Assembly: GCA_907165135.1 (NCBI GenBank)
Contig: OU015567.1
Location: 11,475,001-11,539,000, forward strand
Reading direction: 5' to 3'
DNA: 64,000 nt
From: Oikopleura dioica
Taxonomy: Eukaryota > Chordata > Appendicularia > Copelata > Oikopleuridae
Each line of letters starts with the position of its first letter. Position 1 is the stretch's first letter. The notes below the pieces were generated by a model that had not been told where the DNA came from, did no database searches, and saw only the letters and a program-made list of their open reading frames with translations. The position numbers and the translations under genes were made by a program. Shown here piece after piece: positions 33,928 to 43,233 of the stretch.

Positions 33928-35568
33928 CTATTCATACAAGCTTCTGACTTCAAAACGGTAGTATCGTTTCTGACAATCCTTGCCCAGGTTAAACGGACAG
34001 TACGTATATTCGACGTCATCATTGAATCTTCTCGTAAAACATTTCAGGCAAGCAACGTGACCACAGGATGACAAGAAAGATTTTCGGCGGTCTGTGTCGT
34101 TGTAAAACTCGTCGCAAGCTTTGCAATATTGGTAGTCTTTTCTGTTCTCTTAAATTATTAATTGCATTTACCTAATTGCTTCAAATGATTTACCTCTTGC
34201 TTCAACATCGTCATCGAGAGAGAGTTTGGAGGCGACTGGATGGTATTCATATGAAAGTTGTTTGAATCGTTTCAGGCTTTCATTCTTCACATTCTCCTTT
34301 TCGATTGTCCTTTTCTTTGATTCTTGAAGGGCATTCTTGTTACACCGAACATAACATCTTTTCTCCTCAAGGGATTTTTTGGCGTTTTCGACTTTCTTCA
34401 TCAATTGATTCAAGGCCTCTTCCTCTTGTTTGATTCTGTCTTCTGTCTTCTTTATCCTTATTGGCGTATTTTTGATATAGTTTTTATTGTCCTGTAGATC
34501 TTCAGAGTCCCACTTATAATATTGGTGGACAACTTTCAGTTGCTTTTCTTGGGCTAAAAGTTCTTTTATCATCCTGAAATGATGAGTAGTAAGATAGATG
34601 AAAATGACTTTTGCGGAGCAAATTCGGGACCCCAATATTTTTTGTGCTCATTTTGTAGCGCAGGTTCCGAGGAGTCGAATGGTACAATTTTTATGTGTCT
34701 AAGCCACGGGAAATCTCAAATTCTAGTGCCTAAAGTACCGTAAAATGTCAGTTCATGTCCCCCTGTATCTCCGAAAATTTTCAGAAATATATGGAGATTT
34801 TGGTATCGTTGGAAAGCGTAGCTCAAACTGGTTATGAGCACCAGGTGCGCAAAAGAAAATTCTGAAAAAAAATTTTGGGTGAAAAGTTTTTGTCTCAGAA
34901 AAAATTTTTTTCCTAGAAATTTTTTCTTGCACACCTTGTGCTCATAGCCAATTTGAGGTGAGCTTTCCAACGATACCAAAATCTCAATTAATTTCTGAAA
35001 ATTTTCGGAGATACAGGGGGACATGACCATTTTTCAAAGGAGGGCCCTGATGACGTCATATGTGATGACTAAGACCCTCAAACTATACCATTCGACTCCT
35101 TAGGACTTGCTCTTTCTAATGAGCACAAGGAACATGGGGGGTAGAATTTTGCTCCGCAAAAGTGATTTTCACGTATCGTAATACCTTTTTTGTTTTCAAC
35201 GAACACTTTTGAAGCTTGCTCGCAACAATTTCCCATGAAAAAATTCTCGATAGAAACTTCCTTCGACTTGCAACTCCCTTCTTTATCATATGCTGGGCAT
35301 TTGAATTTCGCATCAGAGGACCCCGGATCAACCACGTCGTTTTCCTCATAGAATTTGCTCCCATACTCCTTTGTTGCACAGACTTCGCATAAGATTCTGC
35401 CCTGAACCCGCCAAGTTTCTAAGGGCACTCTTCAAAAATATTTTCGTGATCATGGAACTGCGCATTTTAGTCTTACCCGTCGCACTCAGATCCAACGCAG
35501 ATTCCGAATTCTCCGCAGGAAACCAGCATACCAGGAAAAATACTCTCGAAGGCCTCAATCTTTGCCAT
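33928..35568 (-). CDS. Cys-module/coiled-coil/C-terminal RING protein, copy A
   Basis: Start ATG 35568 (MAKIEAFESIF). Exon 1 ends in an ECDG motif. The next exon carries a Cys module: ILCEVCATKEYG, then AKFKCPAYDKEGSCKS, then FFMGNCCEQASKVF. After a long intron holding a foldback element, a Lys/Glu coiled coil follows (34.56-34.20 kb). The last exon has a RING: CKACDEF..., SSCGHVACLKCFTRRF and YCPFN, ending EVRSLYE at 33930. The likely role is an E3 ubiquitin ligase with an inverted TRIM-like order (inference). It is a tandem paralogue of the next gene, sharing the ECDG, CPA(Y/F)...GSCKS and CCEQASK blocks. I do not know a named family with this layout. The borders of the long intron are uncertain; GA-AG at GATACGTG/ATTTCAG is in frame. 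Confidence 0.7.
34599..35171. mobile_element. ~570-bp foldback element inside an intron of RING gene copy A
   Basis: Long inverted arms start TGAAAAT(G/C)ACTTTTGCGG at both outer ends. Inner arms at about 34755-34815 and 34955-35025 share ATGTCCCCCTGTATCTCCG in opposite orientation. The centre is A/T-rich with AAAATTTT blocks. No coding capacity is seen and no clean target duplication was found. The corresponding intron of the paralogue is only about 45 bp, so this insertion is copy-specific. Confidence 0.75.
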
Positions 35569-36000
35569 CTTTACCGTTGAAATCGCGGCTTCATGAGCAT
35601 CAATGTTTCGGGACCTGAGCTTCATCGAAAAAATAAGTGAATAAGTGAATCAATAGGCGGCCTGTCTGAACAGAGTATGCTCAGGAGATTCTCATCTAGA
35701 AATCTTATTGGACGACAACGAATAGCTCATCGGCCTATCATTCGGCATGATTAAGATTTTCGACTGAAATCCGACGTGAGCGCGTCCGCAAAGGGCCGAC
35801 AATGGGAATTTATTGATAAGGGGGGTGGCTGCCACTGATACATATTCTGAAGACCCGCTTGCATTGAAATGAAATGATCTTAATTTTTATTGTTTTTTCA
35901 TAAATCATCAATCAGAAGAAGCAATTTTCAGTATAAGGATCATGTGATTATTATGTTTGAGTCAAACAGTTTGACAGACAATCGAGTATTGTATAAGTTT
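35569..36000. other. Intergenic spacer between the two RING paralogues
   Basis: About 430 bp lie between the start of copy A and the stop of copy B on the same strand. It should hold the promoter of copy A. I see no further gene in it. Confidence 0.5.
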
Positions 36001-37079
36001 TTATTCGTGGATTCTGATCATGTCTTGGATCGTGAAGGATTTTCGGCAATGAGGACACTGGCCATAGTGGGCGTCCGCGAGAATTCGGTCTAGGCAGTTT
36101 CCACAGGCAGAATGTCCGCATCCTTTCATCACCCATTTGGAGGTCTTCCACTCATCGCCATATTTCTCCAGACAAACTCGGCAGCTGGCGGCATCTAAAA
36201 ATAATTATTAACTTCACTAACTCTATAATTTCAATTTACCATTACCTGAGTTGTCATTGTCTTCCTTCTGATCATCTTTCCGAGTGACGGAGTGATATTC
36301 GTAAGACAGCTGTTTGTATCGCTTGGACACGATGTCCATTTTTCTGTCCTTTTCTTCAAGCTTATTCTCTGTGGCGCCCTGGGACTCCTTCTTCTCTTTG
36401 AGTTTTACCTCGGTTTCCTTGATTATCTTCAAGATTTCCTCAACTCTTTTTCTTCCATTCACCAGCAGTTTCTCCATTTTATCGATGCTCGTTTTCGTCT
36501 CTTTCGATTCCTCTTTTGCTTCTTTTTGTTCTCGCTTGGCCTCGGCATGAAGGTTTTTCATGATGTGGATTTTCTTTTTTGCGGGCTGCAAAAATAATTA
36601 TTCATCAAGAAAATTTGTAATAATCACCTTTTTCATTCTCTGTCAGCCATTTTGAAGCTTGCTCACAGCAAGATCCGAGGTAGAATTCACTAAAGGAGAT
36701 TTTCTCCGATTTGCAGCTTCCATCAGAAGAAAATGCAGGACACTTGAATTCGGCATCGGATTTGTCGAATGTTTTCCCTTGAAGATGAAGATTGCTATTC
36801 GATTTTATCGCGCAGGTTCTGCATAATCTTTCGTCGTTGATCTTGATCGTCTCTTCAGGTACTCTGAAATAGTTTGATGTAAGTATTAATAATTCTATTG
36901 GTTCAATCTTACCCGTCACATTCGGACCCTTCACATTTTCCGAATTGTCCGTATGAAGTTACTGAGTTGGGATGAACCGTTTCGAAGTCGTCTGGTTTCT
37001 GAATTTTGATCTTCTTCGGTGTTGATGAAGAACTTGGAGTATCGAAACTCTCTTCAAAAGAACGAGTCCTGAGTTTCAT
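36001..37079 (-). CDS. Cys-module/coiled-coil/C-terminal RING protein, copy B
   Basis: Start ATG 37079 (MKLRTRSFEES) with a Ser/Thr/Lys-rich leader, then GQFGKCEGSECDG and a canonical intron. The Cys module reads RLCRTCAIKS, AEFKCPAFSSDGSCKS and FYLGSCCEQASKWL. A ~45-bp GT-AG intron leads to a Lys/Glu-rich coiled coil (36.59-36.25 kb). The last exon encodes a RING: CRVCLEKYG, MKGCGHSACGNCLDR, then CPHCRKSF, ending IRIHE at 36003. The RING spacing is more regular than in copy A, so E3 ligase activity is likelier. The paired genes and shared intron positions show a tandem duplication. Function is otherwise unknown. Confidence 0.75.
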
Positions 37080-37591
37080 TGTAAGCTGCTTGGTTGAGAA
37101 ATTGATTTCGTATTCTGCTGGTCGAGATTTCTGAAAAGTATTTATGAATGGTTTCCTCCGAAAGATGGCGCCAGATGCAGTCTCTGAGACGCAAAGAAGG
37201 TTGGACTCCAACCGAGCGCTCCTTGGTTTTGCAGATGGTTTGATGATTATCTCTTACAGATTAGTTTTCAAAAATTGCTTACTTTTTTGGTTAATTCTCT
37301 GACGAATGATGCTCAAATTCAGATGTTTGATTCGGTATAATTATCGAGCATAAGTCTTGATTTCCATCAAATCAACCATCCGAGACAATCTAGAAGCTTT
37401 GAAAGTCAAAAGTGAATAATTTTGACTTTTTAATGACGTCAAATGGCCCCCTTCGATAAAAGACTGAGCACGTTTTCCACCCCATTTTGTGGGTCGACAT
37501 TGGTAATTGAGGCAATCATCCAGCACTCAAAATGATCGGTCAGAATCTTTGGTTCGGAGTGCATGGTTTTTTAGAGAACAAAATAAGGATG
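37080..37591. other. Divergent promoter region
   Basis: This lies between the start of RING copy B (minus) and the start of the PLA2-like gene (plus). A minus-strand open stretch runs 37211-37080 into the RING gene, so an extra upstream exon or alternative start there is possible. Nothing else was recognised. Confidence 0.45.
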
Positions 37592-38383
37592 AAGAAGACC
37601 ATTATTTTGAGTGTTGCATCTGTTTTCGGTCAGACTGGAAGCCAAACTGGCGATAGGGCTCAACGAAGATATGCAAATTTGATGCTCATGGCGGAGGTTA
37701 AAAAGCGTAAAGAATCAAGCCACAACTCTTTTAGACGTACTGGCCAAAGTTTGATGATAAGAAATTATGGAGCTATGGCTGCAACGGGTTCAATAGAGGT
37801 GATCGACCGATGAGTTCGCCTGGAAATGGCCTTCCCGTTGACCAGCTGGACAAGCTCTACCACACATACAAAGCATGTCTTATGTGTGCGAGACGAGTTC
37901 ATAGCCCAGCAAATTCAAATGGAGACGAATGTATCGGGGAAATCGTAAAATATGATGCAGAGAAAACTCCACGGTAAAATTCTTACAGTGACGTCGGCTT
38001 TGATCTGAGAAACGATTTCAGAAACCAATGGAAATGCAATGATCAGCCTGGAAGTTGTCCTCGACTTCTGTGCGAATGTGATCTCATGTTTGCCCAAAAT
38101 ATTGGCGATGCGATGGAGGTAAAATTGGAGTCAATGTTCCTTGATACTTAATTTTATAGTTTTATGATAAATCGAAAAAGCACGGAAAAAACAAATTCGA
38201 TCCAGAGCAAGGTATTTAATCAACGTAAGAACGGAGTAAAGAACTCTTTGAGATTGCATCCGCTCTGCAAACGGCGGCGACTTAAGATGCTGCGGTGCCC
38301 CTGATCAGGCAATGGCCACATACAACGCGAACAACAAGCAGTGCTGCAAGGGCGAAATCTTAAACGTCGGCGACTTTTGCTGA
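37592..38383 (+). CDS. Secreted phospholipase A2-like protein, catalytic His-Asp absent
   Basis: The chosen start at 37592 gives a short hydrophobic leader (MKKTIILSVASVFG). After a 43-bp intron come FDDKKLWSYGCNGF and NRGDRPMSSPGNGLPVDQLD, as in the PLA2 calcium-loop region. The following helix reads LYHTYKACLMC where active enzymes have CCxxHDxCY, so the catalytic dyad is missing. Conserved cysteines continue (CIGE, WKC, CPRLLCECD, DLMFAQ). The C-terminus, GGDLRCCGAPD...YNANNKQCCKGEIL, resembles a galaxin-type CCG/CC repeat. Five exons join in frame and end at TGA 38381-38383. It is probably an extracellular structural or binding protein rather than an enzyme. AATAAA lies at about 38418. 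Confidence 0.75.
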
Positions 38384-39111
38384 ACCCAATGTTACCCTGA
38401 GGATTATCGATTCCATGAATAAACCTCGCATCTTGAATGTTGTCCTTCCATTATTGAATCTCGGGATTGTGCATTTTAACCGCATTTTGCGGATATAATT
38501 TGCGAAATATAAGGCGTCGCTTTTAGAACGAAGATCATTCTGATTTATAAAATCCTAAAATTATGAAATCTCCTAGAGGAACTAGAGGAACATCTTTCAA
38601 AGAGGCCATGAGGAAAAGAAGACAGAGTCTATTTTCTAATCGTCCTATAGGCATTTTGGGTCACGATTAGTTCTTTTAGCGAGTTTAGTTGATGTGTTAT
38701 CAATTTTTCAATTTTCTTTTAACAACTCGGTGACCCAAAAAATCAGTTGTCAAGGAGGAGTAACAACACGTATGAATGTATGATCCGCTAATGACAATAT
38801 TGAAGTGCTGCATGCTTATACATGAATTTAAACGCAGGCTTATGCAATAAATCAACATTGCAATTTATCAAAATAAAAAAATTAATAGGGGTGCGGGGAG
38901 GTTAATTATTTAGAAATACAATCGAAACCCAATGCCCGGATTTGCTTTAGCGAGAAAAAGGGAAAGTGATCCAAGTTTATTAGCGATAGACCGTTACTTT
39001 ACAAGTAATTCGATCATTAATATTGAAAACTGATGAATTTACACTGCCGAACTTGAGGAACTTTGCAGTGTGGTTTTTAGATATTTATTTGTTATTCCAA
39101 TCCATATCATA
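38384..39111. other. AT-rich spacer with one doubtful basic mini-ORF
   Basis: A 35-codon ORF starting near 38563 (MKSPRGTRGTSFKEAMRKRRQ) is basic and could be a very small gene or an exon, but has no support beyond being open. The rest is AT-rich, without a recognised feature. Confidence 0.35.
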
Positions 39112-39393
39112 ATGTCCCCGAAGATGGCGCGTATGCGAGTCGATGCATTCTTCGCGAGACCTGATAATAAAGATGTCAAGTGCTCCACTGCTTTCTTAAA
39201 TTCTCTTTTTGCTAAGAGACCTAGGAAAAAGACCATCCAAGGTTCGAGAAATTATATTGTCCGACAACACGTAAACGACGGCGAGAAAATTGTCAGAATA
39301 ATAAATTTAAAAGCGGACCGCGAAAAATCTGTCAGAACTCATAATCATCGAAAAAAGATTGGAGACCAAACTTCTTCAATTCGAGTTTTATAA
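39112..39393 (+). CDS. Small basic protein, unknown
   Basis: The ATG at 39112 opens a 93-codon frame (MSPKMARMRVDAFFARPDNK) rich in Lys and Arg, with no known motif, signal peptide or membrane segment. It ends at TAA 39391-39393. It is isolated between the PLA2-like gene and the DEG/ENaC gene. A nuclear or nucleic-acid-binding role would fit its charge, but this is only inference. It might be a chance ORF. Confidence 0.35.
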   Translation: MSPKMARMRVDAFFARPDNKDVKCSTAFLNSLFAKRPRKKTIQGSRNYIVRQHVNDGEKIVRIINLKADREKSVRTHNHRKKIGDQTSSIRVL

Positions 39394-39885
39394 AGAAACT
39401 TGTTGAATACTCCACTAGAGAAACAATACCTCCATATGAATGGCTTTAGGACAGGTTGAGACTAAATTGTCTTCGTTGATTTCATCAATTACGGCCGATT
39501 TGTTTAACCTTGAATGCTTCTAACCAGATTTCAAATGGCACGCGCTAAAATCGAGGTGGTTAGATAGTTAATCATAGATGGATAAAAATAATTTTTGTGC
39601 TCAGGAAATCAAAAATTCAAGAATCAATTCCGCAATCAGTTATTTTCGGAGAGGTTCGTATCAGAAAATATGTCAGTCTCGGTGCCAATGTGACCTACAT
39701 AGCCTTTTTACAATATGCTCTCGAATCAAGGTAGCAACAAAGAATCCCTCACCATATTCAGAATCAAAAACTAAAAAACTGGCTAATTAATTTTGCAGCA
39801 ATTATCATATCTGCGGCTATATATCGACAGTCCTCTCCATATTCACTTTCTTCATTGCCTATAAAGAAGAAAATGCACTTTCCAC
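39394..39885. other. Region upstream of the DEG/ENaC gene
   Basis: About 490 bp with short open stretches only (for example 39578-39790), none with domain-like sequence. It probably contains the promoter, and possibly a 5' non-coding exon, of the channel gene. Confidence 0.45.
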
Positions 39886-41997
39886 AATGAAATCTTTCAC
39901 TCCTCTTGAGAAACAAAGAGAGCCTCCACCTAGTGAAAATACTATGTGCGTGTCAACCTTCTTCAGTACTATTTCAAATCCGAAGAATCATGTCTTTAGC
40001 CGCATCTCATGGGGAATTCTGCTTCTTCTTGGTGTCACATTCACAGTCAAGGCAAGTCGATAAAATAGATGATGCAGTTGAAAAATATTTGAAGAATATT
40101 GCGGATTGCTTTTCAAAATATCTGAGCTATCCAACAATTACTAAAACAAGCGAGATTCCAGTCAACGCATCAGTCGAAGGTAAAAATATTTGATCTCGGG
40201 CAACAATAATAATTTCTAACAAAAGCCTTTCCAAAACTGACGATCTGCCTCAACTCCCAACAATCGATATGGAAGATACAAAAGTACTACCCTGACACTT
40301 ACGAAGAAATTCTCGCCGGGCTGCCGTTTCTCTACGGCAGTTATGGCGATAATCACGGAGAAAAGTTCCGCGACTTTCGATATAAAGACAGATCAGTTTT
40401 AGGTTTTCAGCTTTTTCGGAAAGTTTTGATTAAATATCGTCTTTAGACTCGTTGGACTTGGAGAAATTTATGAATTCGACAAGTGGAGAAATGGAAATAA
40501 TTGCTTGCAAATTTCTGAACAGAGATTGCCGGGATAGCTGGGATAAGATCTTGACGATCTATGGGACTTGTCTTGTGTTTACTCCTTCTTCAGGTAACTA
40601 GGACACTAGAATTATATAATAGCTTCTAAGATCGTTGGAAAATGAAGAAGCAAAAGTCCCTCTTTGGTCGTCAAAGTTCCATTTCCATTTCTGTGAAGTA
40701 TGAACTTTTCTGTTCATTAATATGGCTAATTACGCACTCAGATACAATATAACAGATTGGACAGCAGGCTGGACGCACTACATTGAAGGATGTACAATAT
40801 TCGTGAGTCCAACTTTCGAAGAAACCCTCGATCCCGACGACTCGATTATTCTGACACCAGGAAAGGTCTAAAAAATTAGCGACGAGTTATTGAAATAAAG
40901 CTACGTTCGAGCTACGAGTTATATGCAATCGTCTATATTGAGTCGAAATTGATGACCGACCAAGGTGGCCTTCCGATATTGTCTGTGAGGCAGAAAAAAA
41001 GTCAAGCTTCTAGGAAACCCGTTCAAGGATTGTCGTGAGCGAGACGCGGCAAAGATTCATCCGAATCCGCTAATGGTAACATGCGAAATACCGTTTCTAT
41101 TTTACTTTAGAGCTTCAGTATTTCGAGAAGTACACGATGAAACACTGTCAAATGGAGTGCTTGATCAAAGAAATTAAGACAAAATGCCACTGCAACGCGC
41201 CGTTTTTCCCTTATCTCGCGAAGATCGACGATCTTGGTTTCTGCAATTTCACTCAACACAGGTTTGAAATGATCATATGGGCTCTGTGACACGTTCTTGA
41301 AGCTTCTGTGTCTCAAACCAGATCGTCGCTCACGATAATTTGGAATGCCAAGGATGCGAGGTAAAGTCCAATAATTCAATTATCGACTGAGTTTCGTTGA
41401 CCCTTATTCAAATATTTAATTCAAAGTTCATTTAGATTGTCAAATGAATTATTAAATTTAGCTCGAATGTGACTCTGAGAATTTCGTCCACGGTAACCTT
41501 CAGTACGCTGAACTTGACTTGAAATCGCCGGATCACAGAAGCGACGGGCTCGACAGTTGATTGATTCATTTTATCAAATGATCCCATAGAACTTAGAAGG
41601 GCTTAATTTTAAATAAGTAATGAGCCCTCATAAAGGCAGAAGGTGTTCAACTCAAGCCAAACGGGAATATCATCCATGCTGCTCTATCAGGTAAGCATAT
41701 TTGATGGACGCAGTTAAATGCGGTTCATTGAAGGCTGATACGATTTTGACCGAGACGGAATCTCCTGAGTACACCCGATTCGAGTTCATGTCCGACATTG
41801 GAGGAACAGCAGGACTGATTCTGGGCGTCTCATTAGCTTCAATGATCTCGACGGTAGAAAGACTTGTCCGAAAGATGTTCAGAAAACTCATGTGAGTACA
41901 GAGCTTCTTCTATCTTTAATGTTTGTGCTCTAGAAGACTGACAGAAACGAAGAAAGTCAAAAGAAATCCCAACCATCTGAGGGACTGGTTAATTTGA
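39886..41997 (+). CDS. DEG/ENaC-family sodium channel subunit
   Basis: This is a trimeric amiloride-type cation channel of the plasma membrane. ATG 39886 opens a cytoplasmic leader followed by TM1 (FSRISWGILLLLGVTFTVK). The ectodomain follows: YLSYPTITKT, the FPKLTICLN signature, IACKFLNRDC, YGTCLVF and IEGCTIFVSP. A Cys-rich part reads MKHCQMECLIKEIKTKCHCN, then LGFCNF. The end has the post-ectodomain Cys region and TM2 (FMSDIGGTAGLILGVSLASM), typical of the family where the usual SDIGGQLGLFLGAS is found. A short basic tail ends at TGA 41995-41997. At least ten small exons are implied; some borders between 40.4 and 41.7 kb are not resolved. It is one subunit, and no related gene is next to it. 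Confidence 0.82.
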
Positions 41998-42256
41998 CCT
42001 TTAGTTTGTCTTTTTATCTCCGGAAAATTTCATTAACCAATTCAGTGCCTTGTAAAAAACTTATAATACTGTAAAAACTTATACTGTATCAGAGTTCACC
42101 AAGTATCTTTTCCACTGCTTCATTTTTATAAATTATTGGTCGCATAACCATTTGTATCCGACTTGATTGCCTTTGCAGATAGAATATTTTCTAGACCAAT
42201 ATCAACTGTTGACAAAACAAGCGTTGTCAACATTTAGATTACATATTAAAAAAAAG

Positions 42257-43164
42257 ATGGTGGAGATAAAATCGAAGCTCTTGAGCTCGATGCACCTTGA
42301 TAGAAGTTACAGTCTCTTTACAGTAAAGAACGCAGCTGTTCTGCTCGAACTTTTTAATCTACTGGACGTGCACGAAATAGGCCAGCTCAATGACATCCAG
42401 GTTCGTTCATTAGTTTTTTCGAAGTTTCACGTCCTCTAGTTCACATCGTTCCTGAAAACCGTCACTGCATTCAGCCACGATAGTGTGGAACGTGTCTTCA
42501 AAATGGTTGACAATGGAACTGGACAGGACTAGTCACCACATGAAAACCAAATAAATGCAAACAAAACCAATAATTCCATAAGACAAATTTCTCACTCCTT
42601 CGAGCTAAGATCATGTTTATTTCTTTATCATTAGTACTTCTTCGAAATTTCATGAAAACAATGTGTAACTAACAAAAGATAACTTGGGAAAACTTTTATC
42701 TCGTCTGCGCGATTCTGATTTCACTGAAGGACCGAACCGAAAAGCAATTTCTCTTCAGGCAAGTAGCATTTTTTGCGATAAGATAATGAAATGTTCATCT
42801 CGATTGCAGACACTCAAAAATTGTATTTGGACTGATGGACGAAGACGGAGGAGGGACAATTTCCGCCGAGGAATTCAAACGGTATATTATTTTTTGCCTT
42901 CCATTTTGTGAGTTTTTCCGTAGCTATGGATTTTTATTCAACTTGAATGATCAGTCGATTGGCGAGTTGTTTCAAGAGTTTGATGTGTCAGGAGATGACG
43001 AGCTCGATTACAAGGAGTTTAGAATGTTTGCAATGGCTTGCATCGGTATTTTTTACCAAAAATCTTTGTCTTATTAAAAATGTCTGATAGACAAACAACG
43101 AGAGCTGGAGCAACAACAGGAGGAAGAAGAAGGAAAAGAAAAATCGTCATGCATCATTCTTTAG
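42257..43164 (+). CDS. EFCAB9: EFCAB9, EF-hand sensor of the CatSper sperm channel
   Basis: EFCAB9 is a pH/Ca sensor of the sperm-tail CatSper complex in mammals. ATG 42257 gives MVEIKSKLLSSMHLDRSY, then FTVKNAAVLLELFNLLDVHE. Joined exons give GTGQITWENFYLVCAILISL, then KQFLFRHSKIVFGLMD with the Ca loop DEDGGGTISAEEF, then YGFLFNLNDQSIGELFQEFD with loop DVSGDDELDYKEF. The spacing and the RHS and FYLVC landmarks match human EFCAB9 throughout, and the tail DKQRELEQQ corresponds to DKEQLRRQ. Intron 42527-42678 has GA-AG borders and is needed to keep the protein intact. The stop at 43162-43164 lies 70 bp from the stop of the convergent neighbour. Confidence 0.85.
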
Positions 43165-43233
43165 TTATCCACATTGCTTTATTTGATCATTTATCCTGCC
43201 AATATATTTACAAAAATAGCATTGACTCTCTTT

